A stretch of 57,942 nt of DNA, from assembly GCF_014645795.1 (NCBI RefSeq), contig NZ_BMMK01000034.1, positions 1 to 57,942 of the forward strand. Direction: 5' to 3'. The stretch is from Longimycelium tulufanense (GTDB lineage Bacteria > Actinomycetota > Actinomycetes > Mycobacteriales > Pseudonocardiaceae). Positions within the stretch are counted from its first letter, which is position 1; each line of letters starts with the position of its first letter. A program made the position numbers and the translations under genes. The notes under the pieces were generated by a model, which had not been told where the DNA came from, ran no database searches, and saw only the letters and a program-made list of their open reading frames with translations. Shown one piece after another: positions 20,601 through 32,791 of the stretch.

Positions 20601-21828
20601 CGTCCTCGCCGGTCGGAGGGGGGACGAGACTTCCGATCTCGCGCGGCTGCGCACCGAGCTGGCGGAGTTGGGCGCCGACCTGCGAGTGGCTGCCTGCGAC
20701 GTCACGGACGAGCGCGCGGTGGCGGACCTGCTTGCCACCATCTCCCAGGAGCGTCGCCTGGCCGGTCTCGTGCACGCCGCCGGCCTGACCGACGACGCGG
20801 TCGTGTCCACCCTCGACCCCGACCGGTTGGACCGGGTTCTGCGGCCCAAAGTGGATGGTGCCTGGAATCTCCACCAACTGACCAGCCACCTCGACCTCCG
20901 CATGTTCGTGCTGTTCTCCTCCGCTGCCGGGGTCTTGGGTGGCGCGGGACAGGGCAACTATGCGGCGGCGAACGCCTTCCTGGACGCCCTCGCCGAGCAA
21001 CGGCGAGCGCACGGCCTGCCCGCGGTCTCGCTCGCCTGGGGCCTGTGGGCGGAAACCAGCGGTATCACCGACCAACTGGTGGAACGGGACCGGGAACGGA
21101 TGCGTCGGGCCGGCATCGCCGCACTGGCCAACACTGCGGCCCTCGCCTTGTTCGACACCGCGCTGCGCATGGACCACGCCGTACTTGTGCCCGCCCGACT
21201 GGACCTGGCGGCGCTGCGGTCGCGGGTTTCGGCGCAATCGATGCCCTTGCTGTTGCGGTCGCTGGTCCGCTCGCCGCGGAAAGCCGCCGCAGCAAACGGA
21301 AGCGTTGTGCCGTCACTCGCGCAGCGTCTTGCGGAGATGTCGCCAACGGAGCGGCACGGAATGGTGCTCAACCTCGTGCGCGAGGAGACCGCCTTCGTCC
21401 TTGGCCACGGCACGGGGGACTCCGTCGACCCCGAGCAGCCGTTCAAGGAGCTGGGGTTCGACTCGCTCACCGCCGTGGAACTGCGCAACCACCTGCGGGA
21501 GTCGACCGCGCTGTCGATGTCGGCCACGCTGGTCTTCGACCACCCGACACCTGCCGAGCTCGCGGATTACCTGCTGCGGCTCGCCCTTCCGGACAAGCAG
21601 ACCCTTACAGAGCGCGCCGTCCAGGAGCTTGAGCGCCTCGAGACGACCGTGGAGACGCTCGGCTTCGACGAACCCGGTTGGGACGAGGTCGTGCGACGCC
21701 TGCGCCGAATCCTCGGTCGGCTCGAGGACGTTCCCGGTCACGACGCGGCGGAGGACGCACTCGACAGCGCCACCGTGGACGAGGTGCTCGAGTACATCGA
21801 CCAGGAGTTCGGCGACCTGACGACGTAG
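11662..21828 (+). CDS. Type I modular PKS B: modules 2 and 3
   Basis: 3388 residues from ATG 11662. I chose this start because the frame's first ATG (11617) overlaps the end of gene A and encodes a non-homologous leader, whereas 11662 gives [15 protein letters not shown], the standard N-terminal docking coiled coil, with AGGA a few bases upstream. Domains: docking (1-30), KS2 (from 34), AT2 (from 565), KR2 (1205-1385), ACP2 (Ser1517), KS3 (from 1575), AT3 (from 2118), DH3 (2487-2770), KR3 (2953-3130), ACP3 (Ser3268), C-terminal docking helices ending [14 protein letters not shown]. It adds two malonyl units, leaving a hydroxyl from module 2 and a trans double bond from module 3. Gap to the next gene is 55 nt. 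Confidence 0.95.
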   Translation: MTDEKTLREYLKRSIADAREVRQRLYEERQQRTEPIAIVGMACRFPGGVGSPEDLWRLVAEGEDAISGFPTDRGWDLERLYDPDPDRSGTCYVRTGGFLYDAVEFDAGLFGISPREAAAMDPQQRLLLEASWEVLERAGISPASLKGSDTGVFTGMMVEDYSRRPLPPEQLEGYLGTGGAGSVASGRVAYTFGFEGPAATVDTACSSSLVALHLAVQALRNGECSLALAGGVTVMSTPHTLVEFSRQRGLARDGRCKAFADQADGTGLAEGLGVVLVERLSDARRHGHEVLAVIRGSAVNQDGASNGLTAPNGPSQQRVIRAALANAGLKSSDVDAVEAHGTGTKLGDPIEAQAILATYGQDRPADLPLWLGALKSNIGHTQAAAGLAGVMKMVMAMRNGLLPRTLHVDAPTSHVDWSSGAVELLTETREWPDAGRPWRVGVSSFGFSGTNAHVILEQAPDPTPVARDADEHRPLLPVLPLVLSARTADALRAQAARFEGHLTSRPELRAADVAYSLATTRATLEHRAVVLGDGPEELTEGLRALAAGEPHPGLVWGVAGEPGKTAFLFPGQGSQRAGMTHQLYESWPVFADVVDAVCEQVDAVLDRPLREVMFAPEGSHEAGLLDQTAFTQVALFAVEVGLFRLLESWSIRPDFLIGHSVGELAAAHVAGVLSLEDACALVATRGRLMQAVPSGGAMVAVQASEDEVAALLGDQREEVGIAAVNGPLATVLSGAEPAVLEIAERLREQDRKTKRLRVSHAFHSPLMEPMLADFACVAENVSFTPPRIPIVSNLTGRLANPSEMCDPAYWVRHVRQAVRFGHGVRYLHEQGVTSMVELGVDGVLSAMAQDCLPNDSDVTVVSMLRSGRDDTRSVLTALAGRHVQGLPVDWAAVFAGRDCHKAPLPTYPFQRQRYWLQGAEPDGSTKRDPADDRFWGLVERQDLHELADTLGVTGEREPALGAVVPALRAWRQRQQEQSAVISWRYRVSWRPVTLPEKRSRLDGAWLVVAPAGASSEAWVTASTEALTRCGARVVPFRLSAVDRHEVRTELMTALPDDQPVAGVLSLLAMREDTAEAHGGGPEGLLSTVALVQVLGDLDIDAPVWCLTNGAVTVVPPGPENGPDNPTQALVWGLGRVVALEHPERWGGVVDVPALPDAVSTTNLCTVLAGVGEDQVAIRSTRVWGRRLVRAPWNGSAPGAWTPRGTVLVTGGTGALGAHVARWLARHGAEHLVLTSRRGREAEGAVELEAELTGLGVDVTVASCDAADREALRALMDALPEDLPLTAVVHAAGVLDDGVISALTPDRMHAMLRPKVDAAWNLHQLTHHLQLDAFVLFSSLSGVVGNAGQGAYAAANAFLDALAEHRRAQGLSATAIAWGAWHGGGMASRVEADRLRHQGLRAMAPERALSVLHQALDAGDAFLAVADVDWTRFAPALTPASRRGALLDELAEAREARTATTPEHVEPGSFARQLAALPTADRERTLLDMVRATAASVVGRTVEAVSPTRNFKDLGYDSLASVELRNQLNAATGLRLPVSLLYDHPTPRAVAAHLRRRLLGSAEEHDRPAPTTAALDDPVAIVAMSCRLPGGVASPEQLWRLVAEGRDAITDLPVNRGWDVDALYDPDGGPGRSYTHSGGFLHDADQFDATLFGISPREAAAMDPQQRLVLEVSWEAFERAGIDPTSLRGSRAGVFVGAAAQDYGPRLTEVPEEAQGYLLTGNATSVISGRVAYTFGLEGPAVTVDTACSSSLVALHMAAQALRNGECDLALAGGATVMANPDVFVEFSRQRGLAPDGRCKAFAAAADGTAWAEGVGVVLLERLSDARRNGRGVLAVLRGSATNQDGASNGLTAPNGPSQERVIRQALANVGLKPSDVDSVEAHGTGTTLGDPIEVQALLATYGQDRPADRPLWLGALKSNIGHTQAAAGIAGVMKMVLAIRNGVLPQTLHVDEPTPHVDWSAGAVGLLTEARPWPDTGRPRRAGVSSFGISGTNAHVILEQAPSSLPQAETDKSAVWGDADVRVTSHDDAVAVPWLLSAKSAEALRAQAQRLREHVENHHELAPDDVAYSLVTTRAALEHRAVVVGDDRSELVQGLDALGDDRPAPGLVHGTQRRNSRLAFLFPGQGSQRVGMARGLYEAWPVFADVVDAVCEQVDPLLDRPLREVLFAAKDTTEACLLDETAFTQVALFAVEVGLFRLMESWGVRPDFLIGHSVGELAAAHVAGVFSLEDACALVAARGRLMQTLRSGGAMVAVQASEDEVIPLLEGHEDEMSIAAVNGPWATVLSGAAPAVAEVAAKLHEQGRKTKRLRVSHAFHSPLMEPMLAEFVRVAEGVSFAPPAIPIVSNLTGEAVSAEEICAPEYWVRHVRQPVRFGEGVRFLHGQGVRSMVELGVDGVLSAMAQDCLPNDSDLTVVSMLRSDREDTRSALTAIAGIHVNGVQVDWKALFAHRNCRRVDLPTYPFQRQRHWIEQVSRTTGVTTDTDAADHPLLGAIVPLPESDVLVLSGQLSVDTASWLADHVILGKIVVPGTALVDLVLWAGEQVDCEVLPELTLEAPLVLPEQGGIQVQLRVEPPDPAGNRTVRVYSRPVSSGSQEWTRHVTGTLSVSGKRPTFDLATWPPSDVEVSDLDGHYEWLADSGVDYGQTFRGLRAVWRRDDEIFAEVVLPEPVTAEAGTYGIHPALLDAALHALADPETSQVVRLPFSWSGVSLCATGATHLRVRLTRTGPDAFTLDAADSSGTPVVSVESLVLRTVKQLGPDDAALPRDSLFRVDWVPIADDNRRRVGDSLLVLGGGDERYRDLGQLSAALDTGAELDPDVVLAHCPVDVEVSPTVAVHRAARWALDLLQTWLANDRWATTTLVVAVRNAAAVPAAAQLAQATVRGLVRSAQTEHPDRVVLVELDRPDVGSDLLTRALASGEPEIAFHEGGPVARRLVRADYTDLAPGLRFTSDETVLVFGGTGTLGRLLARHLVTEHGLGHVVLAGRRGDETSDLARLRTELAELGADLRVAACDVTDERAVADLLATISQERRLAGLVHAAGLTDDAVVSTLDPDRLDRVLRPKVDGAWNLHQLTSHLDLRMFVLFSSAAGVLGGAGQGNYAAANAFLDALAEQRRAHGLPAVSLAWGLWAETSGITDQLVERDRERMRRAGIAALANTAALALFDTALRMDHAVLVPARLDLAALRSRVSAQSMPLLLRSLVRSPRKAAAANGSVVPSLAQRLAEMSPTERHGMVLNLVREETAFVLGHGTGDSVDPEQPFKELGFDSLTAVELRNHLRESTALSMSATLVFDHPTPAELADYLLRLALPDKQTLTERAVQELERLETTVETLGFDEPGWDEVVRRLRRILGRLEDVPGHDAAEDALDSATVDEVLEYIDQEFGDLTT
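12478..12590 (+). repeat. 113-bp exact repeat, copy 2 (KS2)
   Basis: Identical to 6021-6133 in KS1. See that entry; the two copies are about 6.5 kb apart and in the same orientation. Confidence 0.85.
14160..14232 (+). repeat. 73-bp exact repeat, copy 1 (end of AT2)
   Basis: Identical to 18819-18891 near the end of AT3, encoding the [20 protein letters not shown] segment. After one mismatch identity resumes for about 25 bp. AT2 and AT3, both malonyl-type, appear to be a recent duplication or converted pair. Confidence 0.85.
16384..21590 (+). other. Module 3: KS-AT(malonyl)-DH-KR-ACP
   Basis: KS3 Cys1747. AT3 has GHSVGE (Ser2213) and HAFH (2313-2316), malonyl type. DH3 has [10 protein letters not shown] (His2519) and DAALH (Asp2684). 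KR3 reads VFGGTGTLG at the cofactor motif, with Phe where the other KRs have Thr, and GLTDD (Thr3043-Asp3045) where they have VLDD. The key Asp and catalytic Tyr3100 remain, so B-type reduction is still expected. ACP3 Ser3268. It should make the first, unmethylated double bond of the polyene. Confidence 0.88.
18819..18891 (+). repeat. 73-bp exact repeat, copy 2 (end of AT3)
   Basis: Identical to 14160-14232 in AT2; see that entry. Confidence 0.85.
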
Positions 21829-21870
21829 CGCCCACGCGCTACCCGGCTCGCTGTACGACCGCCCGGCAAT

Positions 21871-21886
21871 GGAGTTGATCAAGTTG
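21871..21886 (+). promoter_or_regulatory. Ribosome site that favours a TTG start for PKS C
   Basis: GGAG at 21871-21874 lies 9 nt before an in-frame TTG at 21884. The first in-frame ATG (21869) overlaps this GGAG and has no Shine-Dalgarno sequence of its own. The TTG start gives [14 protein letters not shown], the expected length and sequence of the docking helix. Confidence 0.6.
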
Positions 21887-24800
21887 GCAACAGACGACAA
21901 GCTCGTTGACTACCTCAAGCGAGTTACTGCCGACCTGAAGCGAACCCGGCAACGGGTGCGCGAACTCGAGTCCGGTGTGGCGGAACCCGTCGCGATCATC
22001 GGTATGGCGTGCCGGTATCCCGGGGGCGTCACGTCACCGGAGGACCTCTGGGACCTCGTCGCCGCCGGGCGCGACGCCATCTCGGCCTTCCCCACCGACC
22101 GTGGCTGGGCCGTCGACCTCGGTGCGAGCTTCCGACACGAGGGCGGATTCGTTCACGACGCCACTGACTTCGACGCCGACCTGTTCGGCATCAGCCCTCG
22201 TGAGGCCCTGGCCATGGACCCACAACAGCGGTTGTTGCTGGAGACGTCGTGGGAGGCCCTGGAACGGGCCGGCATCGATCCCACCTCGCTGTGGGGCAGT
22301 GACGCCGGCGTGTACGTCGGGTTGATGAACCAGAACTACGGCCCACGCGACGAGGAGTCGTTGCAGCAGTTCTTGGGGTTCGGCGCCACCGGGATGCTCA
22401 ACGCGGTGGCCTCGGGGCGGATCGCCTACACGCTGGGCCTGGAGGGGCCCGCGATGACCGTCGACACCGCCTGCTCCGCGTCGCTGGTCGCGCTGCACCT
22501 CGCCGTGCGGGCGGTACGGGCGGGGGAGTGTCCCCTCGCCCTGGTCTGCGGGGTCACGGTGATGACCAGCCCGCTGGCCTTCCTCGACATGGCCCAACAA
22601 GGCGCCCTCGCCAGGGACGGCCGGTGCAAGTCCTTCGCGGCCGCCGCCGACGGCACGGTCTGGGCTGAGGGCGTGGGCGTCCTCGTGGTGGAGAAGCTCT
22701 CGGAGGCACGTCGCGCCGGCCATCAGGTGCTCGCGGTGATCAGGGGCAGCGCCGTCAACCAGGACGGCGCGAGCAACGGGCTGACCGCGCCCAACGGCCC
22801 AGCACAGGAGCGGCTGATCCGGCAGGCGCTCGACGACGCTGGGCTGAGCCCGGGCCAGATCGACGCCGTGGAGGCGCACGGAACCGGCACCACGCTCGGT
22901 GACCCGATCGAGGCGCAAGCGTTGTTGGCGACGTACGGGCCGGGCCGGCCGGCGGACCAGCCGCTGTGGTTGGGTTCGGTGAAGTCCAACCTGGGGCACA
23001 CGCAGGGCGCGGCCGGGGTCGGTGGTGTGATCAAGATGGTCATGGCGATGCGCCACGGGATCCTGCCCCACACGCTGCACGTGGATGCCCCCACACCGCA
23101 TGTCGACTGGTCGTCCGGCGCCGTGCGGCTGCTCACCGAGGCCTGGGAGTGGCCGGACACCGGTCGCCCACGTCGGGCGGGGGTGTCGTCGTTCGGGATC
23201 AGCGGGACCAACGCGCACGTCATCCTAGAACAGGCGCCTCCCGAGGAGGGCTCGGCGGCAGCTGCGGACGATGCTTCCCGGGTTCGGGCCGCGAGCGAGT
23301 CCGGAATCGGCGGCGCGGTGCCGTGGGTGCTCGCGGCGCGCGGCGAACGCGCCCTCCGGGAACAGGCGAAACGCCTCTCGTCCTACCTGGACGACCAGGA
23401 CCGGCTGAGCGTGGTGGACGTGGGCTACTCGCTGGCCGTGTCCCGCGCGGCCCTGGAGCACCGAGCGGTCATCCTGGCGAAGGACCAGGACGCCTTCCAA
23501 GCCGGTCTGGAAGCGGTTATCGAGGGCCGCGACGCGATTGACGTCGTGGAGGGTGTCGTTCGGGAAGCCGGGAAGACGGTGTTCGTGTTCCCTGGCCAGG
23601 GCTCGCAGTGGAGCGGGATGGCCACGAGGCTGTGGGGGTCGTCCGCCGTCTTCCGCGACCGGCTCCAGCAGTGTGCCGACGCGCTGCGTCCACGCGTCGA
23701 CTGGTCACTGGTGGACGTTGTGTGCGGCGCCCCCCACGCACCGTCGCTGGACCGCGTTGACGTCGTCCAGCCGGCACTTTGGGCGATGATGGTGTCGCTG
23801 GCCGAGGTGTGGTGCTCCATGGGGGTTCGCCCAGACGCGGTCATCGGTCATTCCCAGGGGGAGATCGCGGCGGCGTGCGTGGCGGGTGGCCTGTCCCTTG
23901 CGGACGGGGCCCGCGTGGTCGCCCTGCGCAGCCAGGCCCTCGCGGCCCTCGCCGGTCGCGGTGGCATGGTCTCGCTGCCACTGCCCCTGACACGGGCCGA
24001 GGGCCTCCTGCGAAGGTGGGAGAACCGCCTGTCCGTCGCGGCGGTGAACGGGCCACGCTCGGTGGTGGTGTCCGGTGACCCCGAGGCCTTGGACGAACTC
24101 GTGGCCTGGTCCGTGGGCGAGGACATCCGCGCGCGGCGGGTTCCGGTCGACTACGCGTCACACTCCGCCCAGGTCGAGGCGATCCAGGCCCGGTTGGCCG
24201 AGGCCCTGTCCGGCGTCGCGGCGCGGGCGAGTGAGATCCCGTTCCTGTCCACGGTGACCGGTGGTTGGCTGGATACCTCCACCCTCGACGCGGACTACTG
24301 GTACCGGAACCTGCGTGAGACTGTGCGGTTCGAACCAGCGGTGCGGGAGCTGCTGGCGGCGGGGTACCGCACCTTCGTCGAGGTGTCGCCACATCCGGTG
24401 CTGACGATGGGCGTCCAAGAAACGCTCGACGAGCCCGAGAATCAGGCCGCCGCCGTCGTGGTGGGGTCGCTCCGCCGCGATCAGGGCGGATGGGAACGGT
24501 TCCTGACCTCGGTGGCCGAGGCCTATGTCCGGGGGGTTCCCGTGGACTGGGCCGATGTCTTCGCCGGCACCGCGGCGCAACGTGTGCCATTGCCGACCTA
24601 CGCGTTCCAACGCCGCCGTTACTGGGTGGACTTCCAGGGAACCATGCCCGGCGGCCTAGCCTCGCTCGGGCAGAACTCCGCCGAACATCCCCTGCTGGGC
24701 GCCGCTGTCCCGTTGGCCGACTCTGACGGGATGCTCTTCACCGGCCAGCTCACGATGGACGCCCACCCGTGGCTGCGTGACCACGCGGTGGCCGGAACCG

Positions 24801-27800
24801 TTCTCCTGCCCGGAACGGCTTTCGTCGAGCTGGCCATTCGGGCGGGCGACCAGGTCAGGTGCGGTCACCTGGAAGAGTTGACCCTGCAGGCGCCGCTGGT
24901 GCTCACCGAGCGGGACGCCGTACAGCTCCAGGTGGCGGTGGGGACGCCAAACGACGATGGCGTCCGGTCCGTGGCGGTGTACTCCCGCCGTACCGAGGAG
25001 TCCGCAGAGCCGTGGACCTGCCACGCCACGGGCCTGCTCGCGTCCCGCGTCGCCGATCCAGACTTTGAGTTCACCCAGTGGCCACCCAACGGCGCGACAC
25101 CCGTCGAGATTGACCAGCTGTACGATGTGTTGGCGGAGCGCGGCTACGAATATGGCTCGGCGTTCCAGGGCGTGCGCCGGGTCTGGCGTCGCGACGAGGA
25201 GATCTTCGCCGAGATCGCGCTACCCGAGGCCGTGCTTGGGGACCCGACGGCCTTCGGGCTACACCCGGCGCTACTGGACGCGGCGCTCCATGCGGCTCAG
25301 GTGCGTCACGACGAGCGCGTCGCGCTGTCCGACGGTGAGGTTCCGCTGCCCTTCGCGTGGAGTGGAGTCTCGTTGTCTGCCACCGGTGCGTCATCGTTGC
25401 GGGTGCGGTTGACGATGTCCGGCCCGGACACCATATCCCTGTGGGCAGCGGACTCCGTCGGAGCTCCGGTCGTGTCCGTGGACTCGCTGGTGACCCGTTC
25501 CGTGCCAGCACACCAGCTACAGGCTACCCCCAGGGGCGATGACCTCTTCCGGCTGGAGTGGGTGAAGCTGCCTACCGTCTCGGCTGATGCTCCGGCGCGG
25601 TGGGCCGTTCTTGGCGCCAATCCGGAGACGCTCGGGCTGGCGGTGCGGCCGGGCGGCACGGGCACGTCGGTCGCGGACTTCCCCGACATTTCCTCGCTAA
25701 GGGAGGCGATCACCTCAGAAGCGCCGGTTCCGGACGTGGTGCTCGCGCCGCTGACGGCTCTCACCGGCGACGAAAGTGGTCCCGGTGACACCGCCGCGGC
25801 AGCGCGGGCCGCCACCCACAAGGCTCTGAGCCTGCTGCAGTCGTGGCTCGACGACGACCGGTTGGCCGCGTCCCGACTGGTACTGCTCACCACGGGCGCC
25901 GCGTCCACAGGGGATGGTGCGGACGTGCCCGACCTGGCCACGGCTGCGGCATGGGGCCTGGTGCGATCCGCGCAGTCCGAACATCCGGACCGGGTGGTCC
26001 TGGTCGACCTAGACGGGATCGAGCACCGGGCGGATCTGCTGGCGGCGGCCGTGTCCGCCGGTGAGCCTCAGCTTGCGGTGCGCGACGGTCAGCTCCTGGC
26101 CGCCCGGTTGGCCCGGGTCAACACGGCTTCCGACAGCGGTGCCGCCCCGCGCTGGGACACTAGAGGAACGGTCCTGGTCACCGGCGGCACCGGAACCCTC
26201 GGCTCGGCGGTGGCCCGGCACATGGTCGTCCAGCACGGGGTGCGCCATCTGGTGTTGACCAGCCGGCGCGGCCCGGGCGCCGCCGGGGCGGTCGAGCTGC
26301 GGGCCGAGCTGACCGAGCTGGGCGCCAACGTCGAGGTCGTGGCCTGCGACATGGCCGACCGCCGGGCGGCGGCCGAACTGGTTGGCCGCATCGACCCGGA
26401 GCACCCGCTGACGGCGGTGGTGCACGCGGCGGGTGTGTTGGATGATGGAGTGATCTCCGCGTTGACCCCGGAGCGGGTGGACGCGGTGTTGCGGCCCAAG
26501 GTGGACGCCGCTTGGAACCTCCACGAGCTCACCCAGGACCTCCGGCTCGACGCGTTCGTTCTCTTCTCCTCCGCGGCTGGGGTCATGGGAGCCGCGGGAC
26601 AGGGCAACTACGCCGCGGCCAACGCCTTCCTGGACGCCCTGGCCCAGCAGCGACGAGCACGCGGCCTGCCGGGGTTGTCCCTGGACTGGGGGCTGTGGGA
26701 AGAGGCCAGTGGGATGACGGCGGTCCTGACGGGGGCGGACCGTTCCCGCCTCGCCCGGTCCGGCGCCCAGCCCATGTCCACAAGGGATGGACTGGCGTTG
26801 CTCGACGCCGCCATGGCGATCACGGACGAGCCGGTGTTGGTCCCGATACGGCTGGACCCGCGCGACCTGGACGCGTCGGCACCGCCGCTGCTCCAGCATC
26901 TGGCGCCCGTGACCACGCGCCGCAGGGCGGCCAGTGCCGGCGCTCTCGGGACGAACTCCTTGGCCGAACGGCTGGCCGGCCGGGACACCGTGGAGCGGAA
27001 CCAGGTGTTGCGGGATCTGGTGCGGGCCCAGGTCGCCACGGTGCTCGGCCACGACTCAGCCGAGTCCGTCGACCCCGACCGCCCCTTCCGGGAGCTTGGC
27101 TTCGACTCGCTCACCGCGGTCGAGTTCCGGAACCGGGTCTCCGCCGCGATCGGGCTCCGGCTACCGGCCACGTTGGTGTTCGACCACCCCACTCCCACCG
27201 CGGTGGCCCAACTCCTCGACGCGGAGATCCTCGGTGCGGGTGCGGACGTCGGCGCGCCGATGCTCACGACGACCGCCCCGCCTGACGAGCCGATCGCGGT
27301 GGTCGCGATGGCCTGCCGGCTGCCGGGGGGCGTCGCTTCGCCCGAGGAGCTGTGGCGCCTGGTGGACCGGGGCGTCGATGCGATCTCCGGGTTCCCCACC
27401 GACCGCGGTTGGGATCTCGAGGACATGTACTCGCCCGATCCCGACCGGCCAGGGACGTGCTACGTGCGCGCCGGCGGCTTCCTGCACGACATGGCGGAGT
27501 TCGATGCCGGGTTCTTCGATATCAGTCCCCGTGAGGCGACCGCGATGGACCCGCAGCAGCGGCTGCTGCTAGAGACCTCGTGGGAAGCGTTCGAGCGCGC
27601 TGGCATCAACCCCACCTCCGTGAAGGGAAGTGACATCGGTGTCTTCACCGGATTGATGGGGCAGGACTACGCGACACGGCCAGCCGTTCGGCTGACGGAG
27701 TTCGAGGGTTACTCGGGCACGGGAAGCGCGTCGAGCGTGGCCTCCGGTCGTCTCGCCTATTTGTACGGACTCGAGGGTCCGGCGGTGACCGTGGACACGG

Positions 27801-30800
27801 CGTGCTCGTCCTCGCTGGTGGCAGTTCATCTGGCGGTTCAGGCGTTGCGCCATGGCGAGTGCGAGATGGCGCTCGCCGGTGGTGTGACCGTGATGTCCAC
27901 CCCGACGACGTTCGTGGAGTTCAGCCGGCAGCGCGGGCTGGCGCCCGACGGACGATGCAAGCCATTCGCGGATCAGGCTGACGGAACCGCCCTCTCCGAG
28001 GGGGCCGGCCTGCTGTTGTTGGAGCGCCTGTCCGACGCACGACGGAGGGGCCACCCCGTGTTGGCGGTGGTGCGTGGTTCGGCGGTGAACCAGGACGGAG
28101 CGTCCAACGGTTTGACGGCGCCGAATGGTCCGTCGCAGCAGAAGGTTATCCGCCGAGCACTGGCGAACGCCGGGTTGAAACCGTCCGATGTGGATGTAGT
28201 GGAGGCGCACGGTACCGGTACCACGTTGGGTGATCCTATTGAGTCGCAGGCTCTTTTGGCGACCTATGGGCAGGATCGTCCGGCGGATCTGCCGTTGTGG
28301 CTGGGGGCGTTGAAGTCGAACATTGGTCATACTCAGGCGGCCGCGGGTGTGGCTGGTCTGATCAAGATGGTGTTGGCGTTGCGGCACGGGATGTTGCCGC
28401 GGACGTTGCATGTGGATGAGCCGACGTCGCACGTCGACTGGTCGTCGGGTGCGGTGGAGTTGTTGACGGAGGCTCGTCCGTGGTCGGAGACCGGGCATCC
28501 GCGTCGGGCGGGGGTGTCGTCGTTCGGGATCAGCGGCACCAACGCGCACGTTATCCTGGAACAGGCACCGTCTGAGAAAGACGCGGAAGCACCCGGGGAC
28601 GACGCTGTTCGGATTTCGGAGGTGAGCGAGTCCGGGGCCCGGGGTGCGGTGCCGTGGGTGGTCGCGGCCCGCAGCGAACCTGCTCTATGGGAACAAGCTG
28701 TACGGCTATCGGCCTTTGTGGACGATAACGCGCCAAGCGTGGTCGATGTGGGCTACTCGCTGGCCGTGTCCCGTGCGGCCCTGGAACACCGTGCGGTCGT
28801 CCTAGCGGAGGACCAGAACGCCTTCCGAAGCGGCTTGGCGGCGGTCGCGGAGGGCCGCGAGGCCACCGGGGTCGTGGTGGGTGTCGCCCGGCGGGCCGGA
28901 AAGACCGTGTTCGTGTTCCCCGGTCAGGGCGGACAGTGGACGGGGATGGGCAGGGAACTCTGCGAGGCCTCCCCGGTGTTCGCTCGAACGTTGCGGGCCT
29001 GCTCCGACGCGCTCGCGCCGCACGTCGGCTGGTCGTTGGTCGACGTGATCCACAGTGCCGAGGACGCGCCCGCACTGGAGCGGGTCGACGTCGTCCAACC
29101 CGCCCTGTGGGCGGTGATGGTGTCCCTGGCGGACCTCTGGCGCTCGATGGGGGTCTCTCCGGACGCCGTCGTCGGTCATTCCCAGGGCGAGATAGCTGCG
29201 GCGTGCGTGGCGGGTGGCCTGTCGTTGGAGGATGGGGCCCGCATCGTCGCGCTCCGGTCCCGGTTAGTCGCGGAACGCTTGTCAGGCAACGGCGGGATGG
29301 TCTCAGTATCCGCCCCGTTGGATTGGGTGGAGCGACTGGCGGCCCAATGGTCGGACCGAGTTGACGTGGCTGCGGTGAACGGCCCCTCGTCGGTGGTGAT
29401 CTCGGGAGAGCCGGCGGCGTTGGACGAACTGCTGGTCTGCTGTGAGCACGAGGGCGTGCGGGCACGCCGGATCGCGGTGGATTACGCCTCGCACTCAGCC
29501 CAAGTGGAGGCACTGCGTGACGACCTGCGCGAACGTCTGGCGGACATCGCGCCACGGTCGGCGTCGGTGTTGTTCCTGTCGACGGTGACGGGCGACCGCA
29601 TGAACACCGCGGACCTGGACGCTGATTACTGGTACCGAAATCTGCGGAGCACGGTTCGGTTCGAACAGGGTGTGCGGCGACTGGGTGACCAGGGGTTCGG
29701 AGCGTTCCTCGAGATGTCTCCCCACCCAGTGCTGACGGCTGGGATCGAGGACGCCCTCGACCAGGGCGACCCGGTGGTCGTGGGGTCCCTTCGCCGGCAG
29801 GAGGGCGGCCTCGCCAGCTTCCTCACCTCGCTGGCCGGCGCATGGGTGCACGGGGTCGACGTCGACTGGTCGCGCGCCTTCGAGGGCCCCGACCCCTGCG
29901 TCGTGGAACTCCCCACATACCCGTTCCAGCGACAGCGGTACTGGTTGGAAGGGACCGGCTCGGCCGCGGACGTGAGGACAGCGGGTCTGGTGCGGCCGGA
30001 CCACCCGTTGCTGGGGGCAGCGGTCGAGCTGGCTGGTTCCGACACGCGTCTGTTCACCGGAGTGATCACGTTGGAGCGTCAGCCATGGCTGCATGACCAC
30101 GCCGTGTTGGGGACGGTCCTCCTTCCGGGAACGGCGCTCATCGAGCTGGCACTTCATGGGGGCCATCAGGTCGGGTGCTCTCGGCTGGAGGAGCTGACCC
30201 AGGAAGCGCCGCTGATCCTGCCCGAGCAGAGCGGCGTCCGGCTCCAAGTGGTCGTGGGCACGCCCGACGAGTCCGGTCGGCGCACGGTGGAGGTGTATTC
30301 GCGCCCGGACGACGCCTGGGAGGACGTGGCCTGGACCCGTCACGCCCGAGGCGTTCTGACGGACCAGCCAGAGCCCCCCGCGGCCGCGCTAGACGGCGCG
30401 TGGCCACCGCCCGGTGCCGAACCGGTGGACCTGGCGGGGTGCTACGAGCGGCTAGCCGAGGCGGGCTTGGAGTACGGGCCGGCCTTCCAGGGGCTGCGTC
30501 GAGCATGGCGGCTCGGCGCCGACGTGTTCGCCGAGGTAGCGCTACCGGCCGAGGCCGAAGCGGACGCCGATCGCTACGGGGTCCACCCCGCACTGTTGGA
30601 CGCGGCACTGCACGGGGGACTTCTCCCCGAGGTGGCGGAGAAGACCATCGACGTACGAATTCCCTTCTCCTGGAGCGACGTGGCGATCTACACCACGGGA
30701 ACGCCCACCATGCGGGTTCGCCTGTCGCCCACGGCTTCCGGTGGGGTGTCCGTGCTGTTGGCGGATCGCACCGGTGTCTCCGTCGCCTCGGTGGGCTCAC

Positions 30801-32761
30801 TCGTCGCTCGACCCGTGTCGGCAGAACAGCTGGAAGCCACTCGTGGCGACCTCCAGGACTCGTTGTTCCGACTGAGGTGGACTCGGCTCACCCCACCGTC
30901 GGTCCCGTCCTCGAACACTGGCGAGCAGTGGGTGGTCGTGGGAGGTGACGAACTCCAACCAACGATCACCCCGTCCTTGTGGTCACCGCGTTGTGTCGCG
31001 TCGCTGGCGGAGCTGACCGAACCCGTTCCGGAGGTGGTGTTCCTGCCCTGTACGGCGAGTTCCGCCGGGGATGTCTTGGCGGACCAGGTTCGAGCGGCCA
31101 CCTGCCAGGTGTTGGAGACGTTGCGGCAGTGGCTCGCCGACGAGCGGTTCTCCTCCGCACGGCTGGTGATCATGACTCGGGGTGCGGTGTCCGCATCGGA
31201 CCTCGAGGGCGTCACGGACCTCCCTGGTGCGGCTGTCTGGGGCTTGGTGCGCTCGTCGCAGGTAGAGAATCCGGACCGTGTCGTTCTGGTGGACCTTGAC
31301 CAGGACTCGGTCCCCGCCGAGATACTGTCGGCGGTGCTCGACGCGGACGAGCCACAGGTTGTCGTCCGCGGGGGAGGACTCTTCGTCCCGAGGCTCGAGC
31401 GCGTCGCGAAGGGGCAGACGGCGAAGTGGGAGCCGTCGGGAACCGTGCTCGTCACGGGAGCGTCCGGGACACTGGGTCGGCTCGTCGCCCGGCACCTAGT
31501 CGAGTCCCACGGCGTGCGCGACATGCTGCTGGTGAGCCGGCGCGGCGCCGAGGCCAGGGGAGCGGGCGAACTATCCGACCATCTCACCGCGCTTGGGGCG
31601 CGAATCACCTGGGCGGCGTGTGACGTCGCCGACCATGCGGCGGTGGCGGAACTTCTGGGTTCCCTCCCGGTCGAGCGGCCCTTGACAGCCATCGTGCACA
31701 CAGCGGGCGTCCTGGACGACGGGGTTGTCCAGTCGTTGACGCCGGAGCGGATCGACCGGGTGCTTCGACCGAAGGTCGACGCCGTCCTCAACCTGCACGA
31801 GCTGACCGAGAGCATGAACCTGTCCGCGTTCGTGGTCTTCTCCTCGGCCGCCGGGACGCTCGGCGCCGCCGGCCAGGCGAACTACGCGGCGGCCAACGCC
31901 TTCCTGGACGCCCTCGCGTGTCACCGCAGGACGCGGGGCCTGCCTGCGGTCTCGCTGGCGTGGGGCCTGTGGGCCGAAACCAGCGGGATGACCGCGCGGA
32001 TGAGCGAGACCGACGTCGCTCGGCTGGGCAGGTCGGGAGTGATGGGCCTGTCCAGTCAGGAGGGGCTCGCTCTTCTCGACGCGGCGACCTCGCTGGACGA
32101 ACCCGTTGTTCTGCCGATGCGCGTCGACATCCGGGTCCTGCGGGCCGAGGCGGCGAACGCTCCGGTGTCCCCGGTGCTGCGTGCCTTGGTGCCCGGCTCG
32201 CTCCGCCGTGCGGCGGGCGTCGCCGCGGCCGGCGGGGAGATGTTGCGGGACCGGTTGGCCGGGATGTCCGCCGACGACCAGGACCGCGTGGTGTTGGAGC
32301 TGGTCCGCGGTCACGTCGCCGCGGTGCTGCGGCTAACCTCGCCCGCGACGGTTGAACCCGGCCGTGCCGTCAAGGAACTGGGGTTCGACTCGTTGACCGC
32401 GGTGGAGCTGCGGAACCGGCTCAACACTGCGACCGGGCTGCGCCTCCCCGCCACGCTGGTCTTTGATCACCCCACGGCCGCCGCTCTCGCGGAGCACCTG
32501 AAAAAGGAGCTTCTGCACGCCGGTGGGGCACCGACACTGCGACCGGTCCTCACCCAGCTCGACAAGCTCGAAGACGCGCTACCCCAGCTCTCCTCCGACG
32601 AGGTCGTGCGGGACGCGGTCGAGGCTCGACTCCGCGATCTGCTGGCGAAGCTAAACAACGGCTCGGTGCACCAGGAGAGCGTTGCCGACGACCAAGTTCT
32701 GCAAGCGGCCACGCTCGACGAGGTGTTCGACATCATCGATGGTGAGCTCAAGAGGTCCTGA
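21884..32761 (+). CDS. Type I modular PKS C: modules 4 and 5
   Basis: 3625 residues from TTG 21884 (3630 from the alternative ATG 21869). Domains: N-terminal docking coil (1-30), KS4 (from 34), AT4 (from 565), DH4 (935-1210), KR4 (1429-1610), ACP4 (Ser1742), KS5 (from 1801), AT5 (from 2341), DH5 (2707-2990), KR5 (3187-3365), ACP5 (Ser3503), and C-terminal docking helices ending [14 protein letters not shown]. Both modules have the same architecture and predicted substrate, adding two methyl-branched trans double bonds in succession. A TTA codon lies at 29264-29266 in AT5. Gap to the next gene is 30 nt. Confidence 0.95.
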   Translation: MATDDKLVDYLKRVTADLKRTRQRVRELESGVAEPVAIIGMACRYPGGVTSPEDLWDLVAAGRDAISAFPTDRGWAVDLGASFRHEGGFVHDATDFDADLFGISPREALAMDPQQRLLLETSWEALERAGIDPTSLWGSDAGVYVGLMNQNYGPRDEESLQQFLGFGATGMLNAVASGRIAYTLGLEGPAMTVDTACSASLVALHLAVRAVRAGECPLALVCGVTVMTSPLAFLDMAQQGALARDGRCKSFAAAADGTVWAEGVGVLVVEKLSEARRAGHQVLAVIRGSAVNQDGASNGLTAPNGPAQERLIRQALDDAGLSPGQIDAVEAHGTGTTLGDPIEAQALLATYGPGRPADQPLWLGSVKSNLGHTQGAAGVGGVIKMVMAMRHGILPHTLHVDAPTPHVDWSSGAVRLLTEAWEWPDTGRPRRAGVSSFGISGTNAHVILEQAPPEEGSAAAADDASRVRAASESGIGGAVPWVLAARGERALREQAKRLSSYLDDQDRLSVVDVGYSLAVSRAALEHRAVILAKDQDAFQAGLEAVIEGRDAIDVVEGVVREAGKTVFVFPGQGSQWSGMATRLWGSSAVFRDRLQQCADALRPRVDWSLVDVVCGAPHAPSLDRVDVVQPALWAMMVSLAEVWCSMGVRPDAVIGHSQGEIAAACVAGGLSLADGARVVALRSQALAALAGRGGMVSLPLPLTRAEGLLRRWENRLSVAAVNGPRSVVVSGDPEALDELVAWSVGEDIRARRVPVDYASHSAQVEAIQARLAEALSGVAARASEIPFLSTVTGGWLDTSTLDADYWYRNLRETVRFEPAVRELLAAGYRTFVEVSPHPVLTMGVQETLDEPENQAAAVVVGSLRRDQGGWERFLTSVAEAYVRGVPVDWADVFAGTAAQRVPLPTYAFQRRRYWVDFQGTMPGGLASLGQNSAEHPLLGAAVPLADSDGMLFTGQLTMDAHPWLRDHAVAGTVLLPGTAFVELAIRAGDQVRCGHLEELTLQAPLVLTERDAVQLQVAVGTPNDDGVRSVAVYSRRTEESAEPWTCHATGLLASRVADPDFEFTQWPPNGATPVEIDQLYDVLAERGYEYGSAFQGVRRVWRRDEEIFAEIALPEAVLGDPTAFGLHPALLDAALHAAQVRHDERVALSDGEVPLPFAWSGVSLSATGASSLRVRLTMSGPDTISLWAADSVGAPVVSVDSLVTRSVPAHQLQATPRGDDLFRLEWVKLPTVSADAPARWAVLGANPETLGLAVRPGGTGTSVADFPDISSLREAITSEAPVPDVVLAPLTALTGDESGPGDTAAAARAATHKALSLLQSWLDDDRLAASRLVLLTTGAASTGDGADVPDLATAAAWGLVRSAQSEHPDRVVLVDLDGIEHRADLLAAAVSAGEPQLAVRDGQLLAARLARVNTASDSGAAPRWDTRGTVLVTGGTGTLGSAVARHMVVQHGVRHLVLTSRRGPGAAGAVELRAELTELGANVEVVACDMADRRAAAELVGRIDPEHPLTAVVHAAGVLDDGVISALTPERVDAVLRPKVDAAWNLHELTQDLRLDAFVLFSSAAGVMGAAGQGNYAAANAFLDALAQQRRARGLPGLSLDWGLWEEASGMTAVLTGADRSRLARSGAQPMSTRDGLALLDAAMAITDEPVLVPIRLDPRDLDASAPPLLQHLAPVTTRRRAASAGALGTNSLAERLAGRDTVERNQVLRDLVRAQVATVLGHDSAESVDPDRPFRELGFDSLTAVEFRNRVSAAIGLRLPATLVFDHPTPTAVAQLLDAEILGAGADVGAPMLTTTAPPDEPIAVVAMACRLPGGVASPEELWRLVDRGVDAISGFPTDRGWDLEDMYSPDPDRPGTCYVRAGGFLHDMAEFDAGFFDISPREATAMDPQQRLLLETSWEAFERAGINPTSVKGSDIGVFTGLMGQDYATRPAVRLTEFEGYSGTGSASSVASGRLAYLYGLEGPAVTVDTACSSSLVAVHLAVQALRHGECEMALAGGVTVMSTPTTFVEFSRQRGLAPDGRCKPFADQADGTALSEGAGLLLLERLSDARRRGHPVLAVVRGSAVNQDGASNGLTAPNGPSQQKVIRRALANAGLKPSDVDVVEAHGTGTTLGDPIESQALLATYGQDRPADLPLWLGALKSNIGHTQAAAGVAGLIKMVLALRHGMLPRTLHVDEPTSHVDWSSGAVELLTEARPWSETGHPRRAGVSSFGISGTNAHVILEQAPSEKDAEAPGDDAVRISEVSESGARGAVPWVVAARSEPALWEQAVRLSAFVDDNAPSVVDVGYSLAVSRAALEHRAVVLAEDQNAFRSGLAAVAEGREATGVVVGVARRAGKTVFVFPGQGGQWTGMGRELCEASPVFARTLRACSDALAPHVGWSLVDVIHSAEDAPALERVDVVQPALWAVMVSLADLWRSMGVSPDAVVGHSQGEIAAACVAGGLSLEDGARIVALRSRLVAERLSGNGGMVSVSAPLDWVERLAAQWSDRVDVAAVNGPSSVVISGEPAALDELLVCCEHEGVRARRIAVDYASHSAQVEALRDDLRERLADIAPRSASVLFLSTVTGDRMNTADLDADYWYRNLRSTVRFEQGVRRLGDQGFGAFLEMSPHPVLTAGIEDALDQGDPVVVGSLRRQEGGLASFLTSLAGAWVHGVDVDWSRAFEGPDPCVVELPTYPFQRQRYWLEGTGSAADVRTAGLVRPDHPLLGAAVELAGSDTRLFTGVITLERQPWLHDHAVLGTVLLPGTALIELALHGGHQVGCSRLEELTQEAPLILPEQSGVRLQVVVGTPDESGRRTVEVYSRPDDAWEDVAWTRHARGVLTDQPEPPAAALDGAWPPPGAEPVDLAGCYERLAEAGLEYGPAFQGLRRAWRLGADVFAEVALPAEAEADADRYGVHPALLDAALHGGLLPEVAEKTIDVRIPFSWSDVAIYTTGTPTMRVRLSPTASGGVSVLLADRTGVSVASVGSLVARPVSAEQLEATRGDLQDSLFRLRWTRLTPPSVPSSNTGEQWVVVGGDELQPTITPSLWSPRCVASLAELTEPVPEVVFLPCTASSAGDVLADQVRAATCQVLETLRQWLADERFSSARLVIMTRGAVSASDLEGVTDLPGAAVWGLVRSSQVENPDRVVLVDLDQDSVPAEILSAVLDADEPQVVVRGGGLFVPRLERVAKGQTAKWEPSGTVLVTGASGTLGRLVARHLVESHGVRDMLLVSRRGAEARGAGELSDHLTALGARITWAACDVADHAAVAELLGSLPVERPLTAIVHTAGVLDDGVVQSLTPERIDRVLRPKVDAVLNLHELTESMNLSAFVVFSSAAGTLGAAGQANYAAANAFLDALACHRRTRGLPAVSLAWGLWAETSGMTARMSETDVARLGRSGVMGLSSQEGLALLDAATSLDEPVVLPMRVDIRVLRAEAANAPVSPVLRALVPGSLRRAAGVAAAGGEMLRDRLAGMSADDQDRVVLELVRGHVAAVLRLTSPATVEPGRAVKELGFDSLTAVELRNRLNTATGLRLPATLVFDHPTAAALAEHLKKELLHAGGAPTLRPVLTQLDKLEDALPQLSSDEVVRDAVEARLRDLLAKLNNGSVHQESVADDQVLQAATLDEVFDIIDGELKRS
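21983..27236 (+). other. Module 4: KS-AT(methylmalonyl)-DH-KR-ACP
   Basis: KS4 reads DTACSASL (Cys197). AT4 has RVDVVQ, GHSQGE (Ser657) and YASH (757-760), and [15 protein letters not shown], a form common in methylmalonyl ATs. DH4 has [10 protein letters not shown] (His967) and DAALH (Asp1132). KR4 has [11 protein letters not shown] (1519-1521) and Tyr1576, active B-type. ACP4 Ser1742. Confidence 0.9.
27284..32515 (+). other. Module 5: KS-AT(methylmalonyl)-DH-KR-ACP
   Basis: KS5 Cys1974. AT5 has GQGGQW where most have GQGSQW, RVDVVQ, GHSQGE (Ser2433) and YASH (from 2534). DH5 has [10 protein letters not shown] (His2739) and DAALH (Asp2906). KR5 has [11 protein letters not shown] (3277-3279) and Tyr3334, B-type. 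ACP5 Ser3503. Confidence 0.9.
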
Positions 32762-32791
32762 ATTTCCCGCGCGAAGGGCAGCACGTTCGAC

